Below, one piece after another: positions 41,491 through 49,904 of a DNA stretch of 64,000 nucleotides. This DNA is from Spongiihabitans sp963422685 (GTDB lineage Bacteria > Pseudomonadota > Gammaproteobacteria > Arenicellales > Poriferihabitantaceae). The position numbers were made by a program, and so were the translations under genes. The notes beneath the pieces were generated by a model that did no database searches, was not told the DNA's origin, and worked only from the letters and a program-made list of their open reading frames with translations. Each line of letters starts with the position of its first letter. The first letter of the stretch is position 1. The DNA lies in the NCBI GenBank assembly GCA_963422685.1, contig OY730442.1:2232001-2296000 (forward strand). The letters run 5' to 3'.

Positions 41491-43848
41491 ATGAAAAGAA
41501 TGTTATTTAATGCAACCCACGCTGAAGAGTTCAGAGTGGCTATCGTAGACGGACAAAAGCTTGTCAATCTGGATCTGGAATCTGCGATAAGATACGAGAA
41601 AAAAGGCAATATATACAAAGGAGTAGTGACTAAAGTGGAACCAAGTCTTGAAGCTTGTTTCGTGGACTACGGCGCTGAAAAACAAGGGTTTCTGCCACTC
41701 AAGGAAATCTACCGACAGTACTTTGGCAGGTACGATTCAAAAACCCCCATTTCCAGTGTAAAAATCGAATCCGTAATCAGGGAAGGCCAGGAAATGATCC
41801 TCCAGGTCGATAAGGACGAGCGCGGCAGCAAAGGCGCGGCACTCACCACTTTTGTCAGCCTCGCAGGACGGTTCCTGGTATTGATGCCAAACAATCCGAA
41901 AGGGGGCGGAATATCGCGTCGGGTCGTTGGCGAAGAACGAGCGGAATTGAAGGAGGTGTTGTCCCGTTTGAAAATTGACCCGCAACATTCACTGATTGCC
42001 CGTACAGAAGGAATTGGCCGTAGCCAGGAAGAGTTGCAATGGGATTTGGATTTTCTGCTCAAACTGTGGGAAACCATTGAACAGGCATCGGTCGAACCCA
42101 GGGCGCCATTCCTGATTTACCAGGAAAGCAATCTTATTGTACGTTCCATTCGTGATCACCTTTCACAAGACATTGGCGAAATCATTGTTGACGACGAAGA
42201 GATATACGAACGGGCAAGACGATTTATCACCCAGGTTATGCCGCAAAGCTTGTGCAAGCTGAAACTTTATAAAGACAGCGTCCCATTATTTTCACGCTAT
42301 CAAATCGAAGGGCAAATCGAATCCGCGTTTAATCGCGAAGTTGGTCTGTCGTCTGGCGGGTCCATATCTGTTGACCATACCGAAGCGCTTATCGCCATTG
42401 ATGTGAACTCTGCCCGCGCAACGAAAGGCGGCGATATAGAAGAAACCGCTTTGCAAACCAATCTGGAAGCAGTCGAAGAAGCCGCACGCCAACTGAAAAT
42501 TCGTGACATGGGTGGTTTAATCGTTATCGATCTGATCGATATGACGGTTAGCCGAAATCAACGCGCCGTTGAGTCTCGTTTGAAGGACGCGCTGCAAGCG
42601 GACCGGGCCCGGGTGCAGGTCGGGCACATATCACGTTTCGGTTTGCTGGAAATGTCACGCCAGCGTTTAAGGTCATCGATCAATGAAACCAATTACAGAA
42701 CCTGCCCGCGCTGCGAAGGAACAGGAACGATTCGAAGCGTGGTCTCCTCTTCGCTGAATTTCCTGCGCATAATAGAAGACGAAGCGCTAAAAGAAAATAC
42801 TGAGGCGATCCAGGCCGTTCTGCCACTGGATATGGCCACGTATCTTTTGAATGAAAAACGCTATGAACTGAGCCAGCTCGAATCACGATTGGCCTCAAGA
42901 ATAATTATTATTCCTGTGGAGGAACTGGCCAGTCCACATTTTCAAATAAAACGTCTTCGCAGCGACCAACTTGACCAATTATCTGGAATCGCCAGCTATA
43001 AACAAAGCGTTGAAATCGAAAATTCCGAATCTCACCCCACAGTCAAACCGAATGTGAGCAAACCGGCGCCCGCATTGGTTCAGCTTGATCAAATCGGCCA
43101 TGCGATTCCTCCGCCTGCATCGGCGCCGGCTCCTCGACCCGCCACCCGGCCTCCAGTGAAGCCACAGCCCGGATTATTTCGGAGACTTTGGCGCACACTT
43201 TTTGGCGTGGGCACATCGCCGGATTCCCTAAAAACCGGCAGTAAAAGAAAACACTCCATGCCATCACAAACGAAAAACCACAGCAGATCAAACAGTCGTG
43301 GCAATAACCAGCCAAACAAGCGGCAGCACAGGGATCAAAGTAAAGGCCAGAGCAGAGGGTCATCCAGAATTTACAATACCCGGAACCAGGCAGGAAAAAC
43401 TGGCCCCGGCAGTGGTGCGGGAAATGGCCGGGCGAATCCGAATCGGGACAATCAATCTACAACGGGAAGTCGCCCGCAGCAGAGCAGATCAAACAATCCA
43501 AACCGCAGTCCGCGTCCAAAGCGACCCGCCAATAACCCCAATCGAAACAGTGTCATCGGACAACCGCGAACCACTCCCAGCCAGGATGCGGGGCAGCCTC
43601 GGCATAATTATTCTAAAAATCGGGGGAATCCTGTCAGGCCAAACCGCCGCGGCGAAACCTGCCAGCAAAAGTATCCCCAAAGCCAGTCGATAGAGCAGGG
43701 GGCGCCTGTGTCCCCAACCCGCAACCAGTCTCCGGGTGGGCGCGGCCTGCAAAACCCAAACCCGCAACATTCCCGTCCGATTCCGACCGGGCCGATTGAA
43801 AATATAACGCAGGACTTGCCTGACGATATAGGGAATCGGAAAGATTAA
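41491..43848 (+). CDS. rne: Ribonuclease E
   Basis: The 785-residue endonuclease that leads mRNA decay and rRNA/tRNA processing. The start MKRMLFNATHAEEFRVAIVDG is classic and has GGAG 7 bases upstream. The S1 domain covers about 37-120. The DNase I-like catalytic part has IDVNSARATKGGDIEETALQ and the acidic strand MGGLIVIDLIDM. The zinc link CPRCEG is at 405-410, so tetramer formation is expected. After about residue 530 the protein becomes a low-complexity Asn/Arg/Gln/Pro-rich tail, the presumed RNA-binding and degradosome scaffold; no enolase- or PNPase-binding sites could be identified in it. Confidence 0.95.
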   Translation: MKRMLFNATHAEEFRVAIVDGQKLVNLDLESAIRYEKKGNIYKGVVTKVEPSLEACFVDYGAEKQGFLPLKEIYRQYFGRYDSKTPISSVKIESVIREGQEMILQVDKDERGSKGAALTTFVSLAGRFLVLMPNNPKGGGISRRVVGEERAELKEVLSRLKIDPQHSLIARTEGIGRSQEELQWDLDFLLKLWETIEQASVEPRAPFLIYQESNLIVRSIRDHLSQDIGEIIVDDEEIYERARRFITQVMPQSLCKLKLYKDSVPLFSRYQIEGQIESAFNREVGLSSGGSISVDHTEALIAIDVNSARATKGGDIEETALQTNLEAVEEAARQLKIRDMGGLIVIDLIDMTVSRNQRAVESRLKDALQADRARVQVGHISRFGLLEMSRQRLRSSINETNYRTCPRCEGTGTIRSVVSSSLNFLRIIEDEALKENTEAIQAVLPLDMATYLLNEKRYELSQLESRLASRIIIIPVEELASPHFQIKRLRSDQLDQLSGIASYKQSVEIENSESHPTVKPNVSKPAPALVQLDQIGHAIPPPASAPAPRPATRPPVKPQPGLFRRLWRTLFGVGTSPDSLKTGSKRKHSMPSQTKNHSRSNSRGNNQPNKRQHRDQSKGQSRGSSRIYNTRNQAGKTGPGSGAGNGRANPNRDNQSTTGSRPQQSRSNNPNRSPRPKRPANNPNRNSVIGQPRTTPSQDAGQPRHNYSKNRGNPVRPNRRGETCQQKYPQSQSIEQGAPVSPTRNQSPGGRGLQNPNPQHSRPIPTGPIENITQDLPDDIGNRKD

Positions 43849-43896
43849 CAGCGATGCCTCGATGCGGGATGTCTGAAATTGTATTGATACGGACGG

Positions 43897-44305
43897 TCAA
43901 ATACCACGCGACCTCTGGTTTGATTGAAACACAGTCATAGATTCCACATGGGCAGTAGGGAAACATGTCAATTACACCCGCATCGGTTAAAGTATAGCCA
44001 TGTGTATTCACCAACACATCCGCGTCCCGGGCGAGCGTTGCTGGATTATACGAAACATAAACTAGCACATCTGGATGTATTTTCGGAACCAGCCTGGAGA
44101 TAACCTGAAGTGCCCCGGACCTGGGTGGATCAATCAGTATTTTATTGTAATGCTGGCGGGTTGACAGCTGATCCATGGTATCGCCATGTAAATCAAAATT
44201 CTGGAATTCCACATTCTGAATATTATTTAAACGCGCATTGCGGGCACCACGATTTACTAGCTCGTGTTGACGAATTATCAAATTATTGATAATTGTATCC
44301 CGCAA
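43897..44305 (-). pseudogene. rlmD: rlmD (23S rRNA m5U1939 methyltransferase) C-terminal fragment
   Basis: On the - strand the frame from 44305 reads VNRGARNARLNNIQNVEF, then KILIDPPRSGALQVI (the motif IV loop), VYVSYNPATLARD (the catalytic-cysteine motif usually reads SCNP; here it is S-Y-N-P, so the nucleophile is lost) and GYTLTDAGVIDMFPYC. One base is then missing near 43945; in the next frame HVESMTVFQ and a stop at 43897-43899 complete the normal end. The TRAM domain, iron-sulfur cysteines and SAM-binding start are absent. The fragment is cut off at 44305, where transposase debris begins, so insertion-linked deletion is likely. Confidence 0.8.
44276..44297. repeat. Near-perfect palindrome at the rlmD break
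   Basis: AATTATCAA and TTGATAATT face each other across four bases, within the last codons of the rlmD fragment. It lies at the boundary between gene sequence and IS debris and may mark an insertion or deletion end. Confidence 0.5.
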
Positions 44306-44383
44306 CCGTTTTGAGGAGGGTCGTCATGAGTATACGGGTCGCGGACTGAATCGATCTTGCAGGACATCAAGCACCCGGCGTCA

Positions 44384-44442
44384 GTAGGGACAGGCCCCCG
44401 TGCCTGTCCGGATGAAGGACAACCACAGGGGGTTGTCCCTAC
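44384..44442. repeat. Palindromic intergenic repeat unit (REP/MITE-like)
   Basis: A 59-base imperfect palindrome beginning GTAGGGACAGGC and ending GGTTGTCCCTAC. Each half contains its own GGACA...TGTCC pair (ACAGGC...GCCTGT and GGACAACC...GGTTGTCC), so two hairpins are possible. Units of this form, with GTAGGGACA ends, occur dispersed between genes in many proteobacteria. Only one copy was noticed in this window. Confidence 0.55.
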
Positions 44443-44475
44443 ATTGTCGTGCCATCGAAAGGTATGCCCGGAAAA

Positions 44476-44813
44476 ATCTCAAATACGGGAGCAGCATGAC
44501 GCCAGGGGCTTCAAGCTGCTGTGGACGCAGTTGGAAGACGGCACCGAACCGACTGCGGTGGTCATGGACCAGGCCTGCGATACCGACGCCACACAGCCGG
44601 GCACACCGGGGCATTGAGGCCGTGATTCCCGCCAGGGCGAACCGCACCGAGCGGCTTCCCCATGACCGGGAGAAGTACCAGTTGCATCAGAAGGTGGAGC
44701 GGTTCTTCAACCAACCCAAACATTTTCGCCGCATCGCCACGCGCGATGAGAAACTCGCCCAAACCTTCCTGGCATTCGTTCATATCGTGTCAAGCCGGAT
44801 CATACTCCGATAA
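44476..44813 (+). pseudogene. IS5-family (IS427-like) transposase remnant, 3' end
   Basis: Readable pieces: KLLWTQLEDGTEPTAVVMD and DTDATQPG in one frame, then in another RGIEAVIPARANRTERLPHD, REKYQLHQKVERFFNQPKHF and RRIATRDEKLAQTFLAFVHI. The last part is the C-terminal YREK-type region of IS5/IS427 DDE transposases, with the Glu of DDE in VERFF. The frame breaks near 44610, and the N-terminal half is missing. It is not functional. Confidence 0.75.
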
Positions 44814-44939
44814 CTCGTCAACACGCCCTATCAGGCTGTTGATTTTTCTTTTGGAACATTGGGATAGATACACGGTATAAATCGATAATATTTTGAGGGG
44901 GGGGGCGTCATGCGCGGCGAAGAGGTTTTTCAAGCATCA

Positions 44940-45930
44940 CTTTGCACAACAGTCAGGTCGGGATCGTTTATACCGGTTCATCACCCGTTACGCAGGATAC
45001 GCGAACTTGTCGATCAAGCGATGCTGGGTTTAACCGGGGCCCTTTGACCCCATTTATTCCGACAAAGGGCGGGAATTCATCCCGCCTGAACGGTTCATTT
45101 GAGCTCAGCTCCTGCAGGTTTTATACCGCATTCGCAGTGAGGCGGCAATTGGTTGAACAAATTCAATACAACCTGCTTTATCGCTGGTTGGTTGGGCTTG
45201 GGATGGATGCGGAGGCTTAGAGCCATTTGACCTTCAGTCGCAATCGTGATCGGCTATTGGATCATGACATTAACCCGGAATTGTTTGAAGAAGTAGTGGA
45301 GCTTGCTCCCAGGAGAGACTGGTTATCTGACGCGCATTGCAGTGTTGATGGTAGCTTGATACCAGCGCAGAGCATTCCAAAAAAGTGATCGCCCAAAGGC
45401 TGAAGCCAGTTGGTGTCTTGGGACGCAACGCTGAAAGGAACTTATCCGTGAAAAGCGCAGTCACCAGACCCATGAATCGGAAACGGATGGAGGCGCACTC
45501 CTGGCCCCCAAGGGTAAAAACATGGGTCATACCGTCCTGGAAAACAGGAATGGCGTAGATAGTGGACTGGTCGGGCAGAACGGGAGGTTGCCGGGTAACA
45601 AGAAACGCGAACCAGGCGTCGACAAGAATTACGACACCCACGATTTTGTTGCTGCGTGTTGAGCGCTGAAGATGCTCCGGCATGTTGTCCGCAACGATAA
45701 TCAATCCGGAGGTTTCGCAATTGACCCAAGAACCAGGCGAGTCAGATCAGTCGCATATTGAGTGGAAGAACCTTTAGGTTGTGGAAAGACGACAGGACTG
45801 ATACGGCAGGTAAAAGTTCGGGGAATCGGCAAGGTCAATGTACTGTATAGGATGACGATGATGGGTTGGAATTTGATACGGATAAAGAATTGACAGGAGC
45901 AGCCCGCCTGACGGGCGGAAAATCCCATGA
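44940..45930 (+). pseudogene. Second IS5-type (DUF772/IS1182-like) transposase, heavily frameshifted
   Basis: Fragments in order, in shifting frames: HHPLRRIRELVDQAMLGLTG, DKGREFIPPE, LVEQIQYNLLYRWLVGLGMD, HLTFSRNRDRLLDHDINPEL, WLSDAHCSVDGSLI (first DDE Asp), ENRNGV, and near the end LIRQVKVRGIGKVNVLYRMT with WNLIRIKNL. This is the full course of a DUF772-containing transposase of about 330-360 residues, with at least six frame or stop defects. It is on the same strand as, but from a different family branch to, the fragment just upstream. Confidence 0.72.
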
Positions 45931-46350
45931 AAAGGGTACTGAAGCGGTTTGTACAAGAAAGTTTGAAGAAAATCACGCTGATTCTTAAGATAAATCGGCA
46001 AATGCCCCGAAAATCAAAGCGATTTTCAACAACCTGCTAGGTATGTGATTCGTCTGGTTGTACAACTTTGTAAAATCAAAAGAGCGTTGTACAATATACC
46101 TTTTTTAAATTTTCTGTGGACTTGTTTTTATTTATCAAGCAGTTATAGACTTTTTAAGAGCCGACTGCCCGGGTATGAAATGACAACAATTCAAATTCCG
46201 CCGTATCCGCAGTCCGGGATTCTTCCAGATTAACGATCTATACGCCTGTGTTTTGTACCGGCCCGGAGGCCGGACCATGACCAGGGTGATATTGGTTTCG
46301 TGATATTTTATTTTTCTACAATCCTCTTCGACAGGGAGCGGATTTGTTTA
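45931..46350. other. Gene-free stretch after the transposase remnants
   Basis: No gene is supported; a 62-codon frame at 46045-46233 has no similarity I recognise. A compact hairpin CCGGCC-CGGA-GGCCGG sits at 46258-46273 downstream of the amine dehydrogenase gene on the opposite strand, but no T run follows on either strand. Confidence 0.4.
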
Positions 46351-48420
46351 CTATATTTCCACGTATTCGCGTTCAAAGGTGACTAAATCGTTGGTGTCGG
46401 GACCGTCAAATTCCCGGGCATAGCGATGTCCGTGGTATACGGCGGCGGCGATGGTTGACGGAGACAGACAATCGCCAATCCGGGTGATGGATTTAATGCC
46501 AGCTTTTTTTAGCCTCTCAGAGTCACTGTCGAGATCGAAATAAAGCGAATGTTGGGGACGCATCGCGGTCACCAGAACCAGATGTTCAACCTCTATGCTG
46601 TGTTTTTCTGCGCTTACCAGATGCGCGATTTCAACCTCGCCATTCTCAATGCAATGGATTTTGTGTTTCTCGATAATGGAAATGCCGAGTTTGCGCAGAT
46701 GTTTTTCGATGTATCCCTGTTCCAGTGTGTGATGCGTCCAGGACGAAACATCCGGGTCCGGTGTGACCAACGTGACCTCGGCGCCGCTTTTGACCAGGGC
46801 TTCGGCGACAACGCCGCCCATATAATAGTGATCGTCATCGTATACCAGGGCTTTTCCATTAACCGTGGCCCCGGCCATAATATCATCGGGCGTAAGCAGA
46901 TTAACGCTGCCATCATGCTCAACAGGTTGTCTGTGTATACGCCCAATACCGCTGCGCTCCCATAACGAACCGGTGGCCACAACTACATGTTGAATGTTTA
47001 GTTCTGCTGTGAATTCCAGAACCTGCTGTTTGTTCAACTCGCTTTGCAAAAACAGCGCAACATTATCCAGTTTTGCGATCTGCCCCAAACGGTAATCCAC
47101 CACTCTCCTCCACGCCGACAATCCGGGCAGTTTGCTCTCACGATGGACGCGCCCGCCCGCCTGATTCTGCGCATCCACCACGGTGACGGCATAGCCTCTT
47201 CTGCCCAGCGACATGGCCGCCTCTAATCCGCTGGGCCCGGCGCCTATCACTAGAATTGCGTCCGTGGAGCTGGCTGGCTTGATCTTTTCCGGGTGCCATC
47301 CATGCCGGTATTCTTCGGCCATGGTGGGGTTTTGCGTACAGCGGATGGGCTGCATGAGATTGTCCGAAGCCACGCAGATATTGCAGCCGATACATTCGCG
47401 AATGTCTTCCAGATTACCGCTGTCTATCTTGTTTGGCAGAAACGGGTCGGCGATAGACGGCCGGGCGGCGCCGATCATATCCAGGACGCCGTTTTTGATC
47501 TGGGCAACCATGCTGTCCGGTGAGGTGAACCGACCCACGCCTACCACCGGTTTACGGGTCACCTGTTTGACGAACGCGGTGTATTTTTCCTGAAAACCTT
47601 CTTCAGAAAACCGCGAGGTTTGTGAATCGTGCGCCCAGTTGCTGATATTGACATCCCAGATATCCGGGTACCCGGCGAGCATTTCGACCACTTCCCGGCC
47701 TTCGGTTGCAGACACGATGCCTTTGTCGCCCAATAGCTCATCCACGGCGAAACGCAGCGCAACGGCGCAGCGGTCACCCACGGCGTCTTTGGTATCTGCG
47801 AGAATTTCTTTGAGGAAGCGGACGCGATTTTCCAGGCGGCCGCCGTATTCGTCGGTGCGTTGGTTGCGGTTCGGCGAAATAAAATGGAACGGCAGCCCGA
47901 GGTCGTGGGCGGCATAGACGTAAACAATATCAAACCCCATTTGTTTCGATCGGATGGCGGCTTTGCGGTGCCATCTGCGCACGTTGGCAATATCGCGCCG
48001 GCTCATCGCATACGCCTGGGATGGATGGTTGCCATTAAACAGCATTTCCGACACCCCCATTACCGGCAATCGGCTGTATCCATTGCCCACCGCATGGGCG
48101 TTGTGGGTGATCTCAATCGCCGCCAGGGAGTGGAATTCATGAATCGCATCCACGGTCAGTTGCAGCCTTTTCATGTCACCCGCGTCCCATAATCTGCCCT
48201 CGTTAAAAGGGGAGGTGTCCGAGCTCGGATGAATATCCACTTCTTGGGTTGAAACCACGGCCCAGCCACCCCGGGCTTTCATGCCCCGCATCGCGGCCTC
48301 GCCTTTGGGATAGACATGCCCCATGCCGTTGCAGTGCGGAACCTGGTAAAAGCGATTTCTGGCGGTTACCGGGCCGATTTGAACGGGTTCAAATAAAATA
48401 TCGTATCGAGGGTCTCGCAT
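46351..48420 (-). CDS. Trimethylamine/dimethylamine dehydrogenase-like flavoprotein
   Basis: A 689-residue iron-sulfur flavoprotein of the TMADH family, which oxidatively demethylates amines and passes electrons to ETF. An N-terminal FMN TIM barrel is followed by CIGCNIC...C for the 4Fe-4S cluster near 345-362 and a Rossmann half starting VIGAGPSGLEAAMSLG. Numbering matches TMADH: Cys30 (YQVPHCNG, the covalent FMN link), Tyr169 and His172 are present, and W-x-x-D at 262-265 matches Trp264/Asp267. Tyr60 of the TMADH aromatic bowl is Glu60 here (reported as Gln in dimethylamine dehydrogenase), so the substrate is probably not trimethylamine. ATG at 48420 is used; the upstream frame opens with TTG. 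The glutamine-synthetase-like gene precedes it by 47 bases. Confidence 0.82.
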   Translation of the reverse strand: MRDPRYDILFEPVQIGPVTARNRFYQVPHCNGMGHVYPKGEAAMRGMKARGGWAVVSTQEVDIHPSSDTSPFNEGRLWDAGDMKRLQLTVDAIHEFHSLAAIEITHNAHAVGNGYSRLPVMGVSEMLFNGNHPSQAYAMSRRDIANVRRWHRKAAIRSKQMGFDIVYVYAAHDLGLPFHFISPNRNQRTDEYGGRLENRVRFLKEILADTKDAVGDRCAVALRFAVDELLGDKGIVSATEGREVVEMLAGYPDIWDVNISNWAHDSQTSRFSEEGFQEKYTAFVKQVTRKPVVGVGRFTSPDSMVAQIKNGVLDMIGAARPSIADPFLPNKIDSGNLEDIRECIGCNICVASDNLMQPIRCTQNPTMAEEYRHGWHPEKIKPASSTDAILVIGAGPSGLEAAMSLGRRGYAVTVVDAQNQAGGRVHRESKLPGLSAWRRVVDYRLGQIAKLDNVALFLQSELNKQQVLEFTAELNIQHVVVATGSLWERSGIGRIHRQPVEHDGSVNLLTPDDIMAGATVNGKALVYDDDHYYMGGVVAEALVKSGAEVTLVTPDPDVSSWTHHTLEQGYIEKHLRKLGISIIEKHKIHCIENGEVEIAHLVSAEKHSIEVEHLVLVTAMRPQHSLYFDLDSDSERLKKAGIKSITRIGDCLSPSTIAAAVYHGHRYAREFDGPDTNDLVTFEREYVEI

Positions 48421-48467
48421 GGTCTTCAATCGTTATTAAAATTAGCAGGGGCCTGGACAGCAGCAAA

Positions 48468-49811
48468 TTACAAATACCATTTGTACTCAGCGTCACCCGA
48501 TTTAACGAACGCGCTGTATTCGCGCAATTTGCAACTGGTATAAGCATCCAGATAATCCTGGCCAAAGTAGTGTGCCAGTACTTCGCTTTCTCGGCAGTAT
48601 TTTAGCGCACGCGCAATGTCCAGCGGCAGGTCTGGATCAACCTGTTTGCCGGCGTTACCGATTGCCGGTTGGCCCGGGTCAATCTGATGGGTGATGCCGT
48701 GATGGATGCCCGCCAGAATGGCAGCGAGGGTCAGGTAAGGATTGGCGTCGGCGCCGGCAACCCGATGTTCAATGCGGCGCGCCGCTGCGGGGCCTTTGGG
48801 AATGCGCATGGCCACACTGCGATTTTCATATCCCCAGCAGGGTGTGACCGGCACAAAAATACCCGGCACAAAGCGATGATATGAATTAACGTTTGGCGCG
48901 AAGATGGCCATGGATTCTGCCATGCCTGCCTTCAGGCCGCCAATGGCGTGCCGCAGGGTGTCTGTTGCGCATTCGTGGCTGCCGTAGTCGCCACCGCCGT
49001 CGAAAACATTGTTGCCCGATTCATCCAGCAAACTGATATGCAGATGCAACCCGCTGCCCGCGTTTCCAGGACAGGGCTTGGCCATGAAGGTCGCCCGGTA
49101 TCCCTGTTTTCTGGCGACGCATTGAACCACCCGTCTAAACAGGATGCAGCGGTCGGTGGCGGCCAGCGGCTCCTCATGCTGTAAATTAATTTCGAATTGC
49201 CCCGGCGCATACTCTCCCGACATGGCGCCGGTAATAATGCCCTGGGCCGCGCAGGTTGTGGCCACTTCATCCAGAAAGACGCTGAAATCTTCCACATCGT
49301 TCATGCTGTAAACCTGGGTCGCATCGGCGGTTTCGCTGGTTAGCGGCTCACCCCTTTCACCTGATTTGCCAGCCAGCAGATAAAACTCAAGCTCGAATGC
49401 AACCACCAGTCGCAGGCCGAGTTCGTTGAACTTGTCGATTACCCGATTCAAAACATGCCGGGGTTCATAGAAATATGGTTCGCCGGCAAGGCTTTGCAGC
49501 GACAGCATTACCTGGGCGGTGGGCACCCGGGCCCAGGGGCAGGGCGACAACGTGCCGGCAACCGGGATGCCGATTTCATCCGGGTCGCCGTCGGAAAACC
49601 CCATTCCCTCCGGGTCCATCGATTCCCCAGTGACGGCCAGCAAAAAACAGGAGCCAGGCGTGTTCATGCCGGACTCAAAGATTTTCCCGGCCTGGGAGAC
49701 CGGATAACGTTTTCCGCGCATCACGCAGCACAGGTCGGAGTAGAAAGCATCCAGGTATTTTGTGTACGGGTATTGTTTCAGGTAATCCGCTAACGGGTTT
49801 TGTGATGACAC
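48468..49811 (-). CDS. Glutamine-synthetase-like gamma-glutamyl-amine ligase
   Basis: A 447-residue GlnA-fold ligase of the PuuA/GMAS type, joining glutamate to an amine at the expense of ATP. Metal and glutamate sites are visible: AFELEFYLL, SGEYAPGQFEINLQH, the His loop GNAGSGLHLHISLLD, the ammonium/nucleotide region NSYHRFVPG, and the arginine motif RRIEHRVAGADANPYL. No adenylylation Tyr region like that of GlnA is evident. It begins with GTG at 49811. Directly upstream of the TMADH-like gene, it may conjugate a methylamine released by, or related to, that enzyme's substrate; polyamine conjugation is the alternative. Confidence 0.78.
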   Translation of the reverse strand: MSSQNPLADYLKQYPYTKYLDAFYSDLCCVMRGKRYPVSQAGKIFESGMNTPGSCFLLAVTGESMDPEGMGFSDGDPDEIGIPVAGTLSPCPWARVPTAQVMLSLQSLAGEPYFYEPRHVLNRVIDKFNELGLRLVVAFELEFYLLAGKSGERGEPLTSETADATQVYSMNDVEDFSVFLDEVATTCAAQGIITGAMSGEYAPGQFEINLQHEEPLAATDRCILFRRVVQCVARKQGYRATFMAKPCPGNAGSGLHLHISLLDESGNNVFDGGGDYGSHECATDTLRHAIGGLKAGMAESMAIFAPNVNSYHRFVPGIFVPVTPCWGYENRSVAMRIPKGPAAARRIEHRVAGADANPYLTLAAILAGIHHGITHQIDPGQPAIGNAGKQVDPDLPLDIARALKYCRESEVLAHYFGQDYLDAYTSCKLREYSAFVKSGDAEYKWYL

Positions 49812-49904
49812 GGCTGGCCCTGTGAATTATGGAAGTGTATTTTAATCTGCTGGATGGCGTCAGCCCTGTTCTGAATCTGCCCCGGAACGGTTGCAACTTT
49901 CAGG

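Noticed and set aside
43489..43770. Extension of the rlmD fragment frame into rne on the - strand
   Set aside because: The residues beyond the frameshift at about 43945 are translation of the antisense of the rne tail, not methyltransferase sequence.
46045..46233. 62-codon + strand frame after the transposase remnants
   Set aside because: No similarity, AT-rich, no ribosome-binding site.
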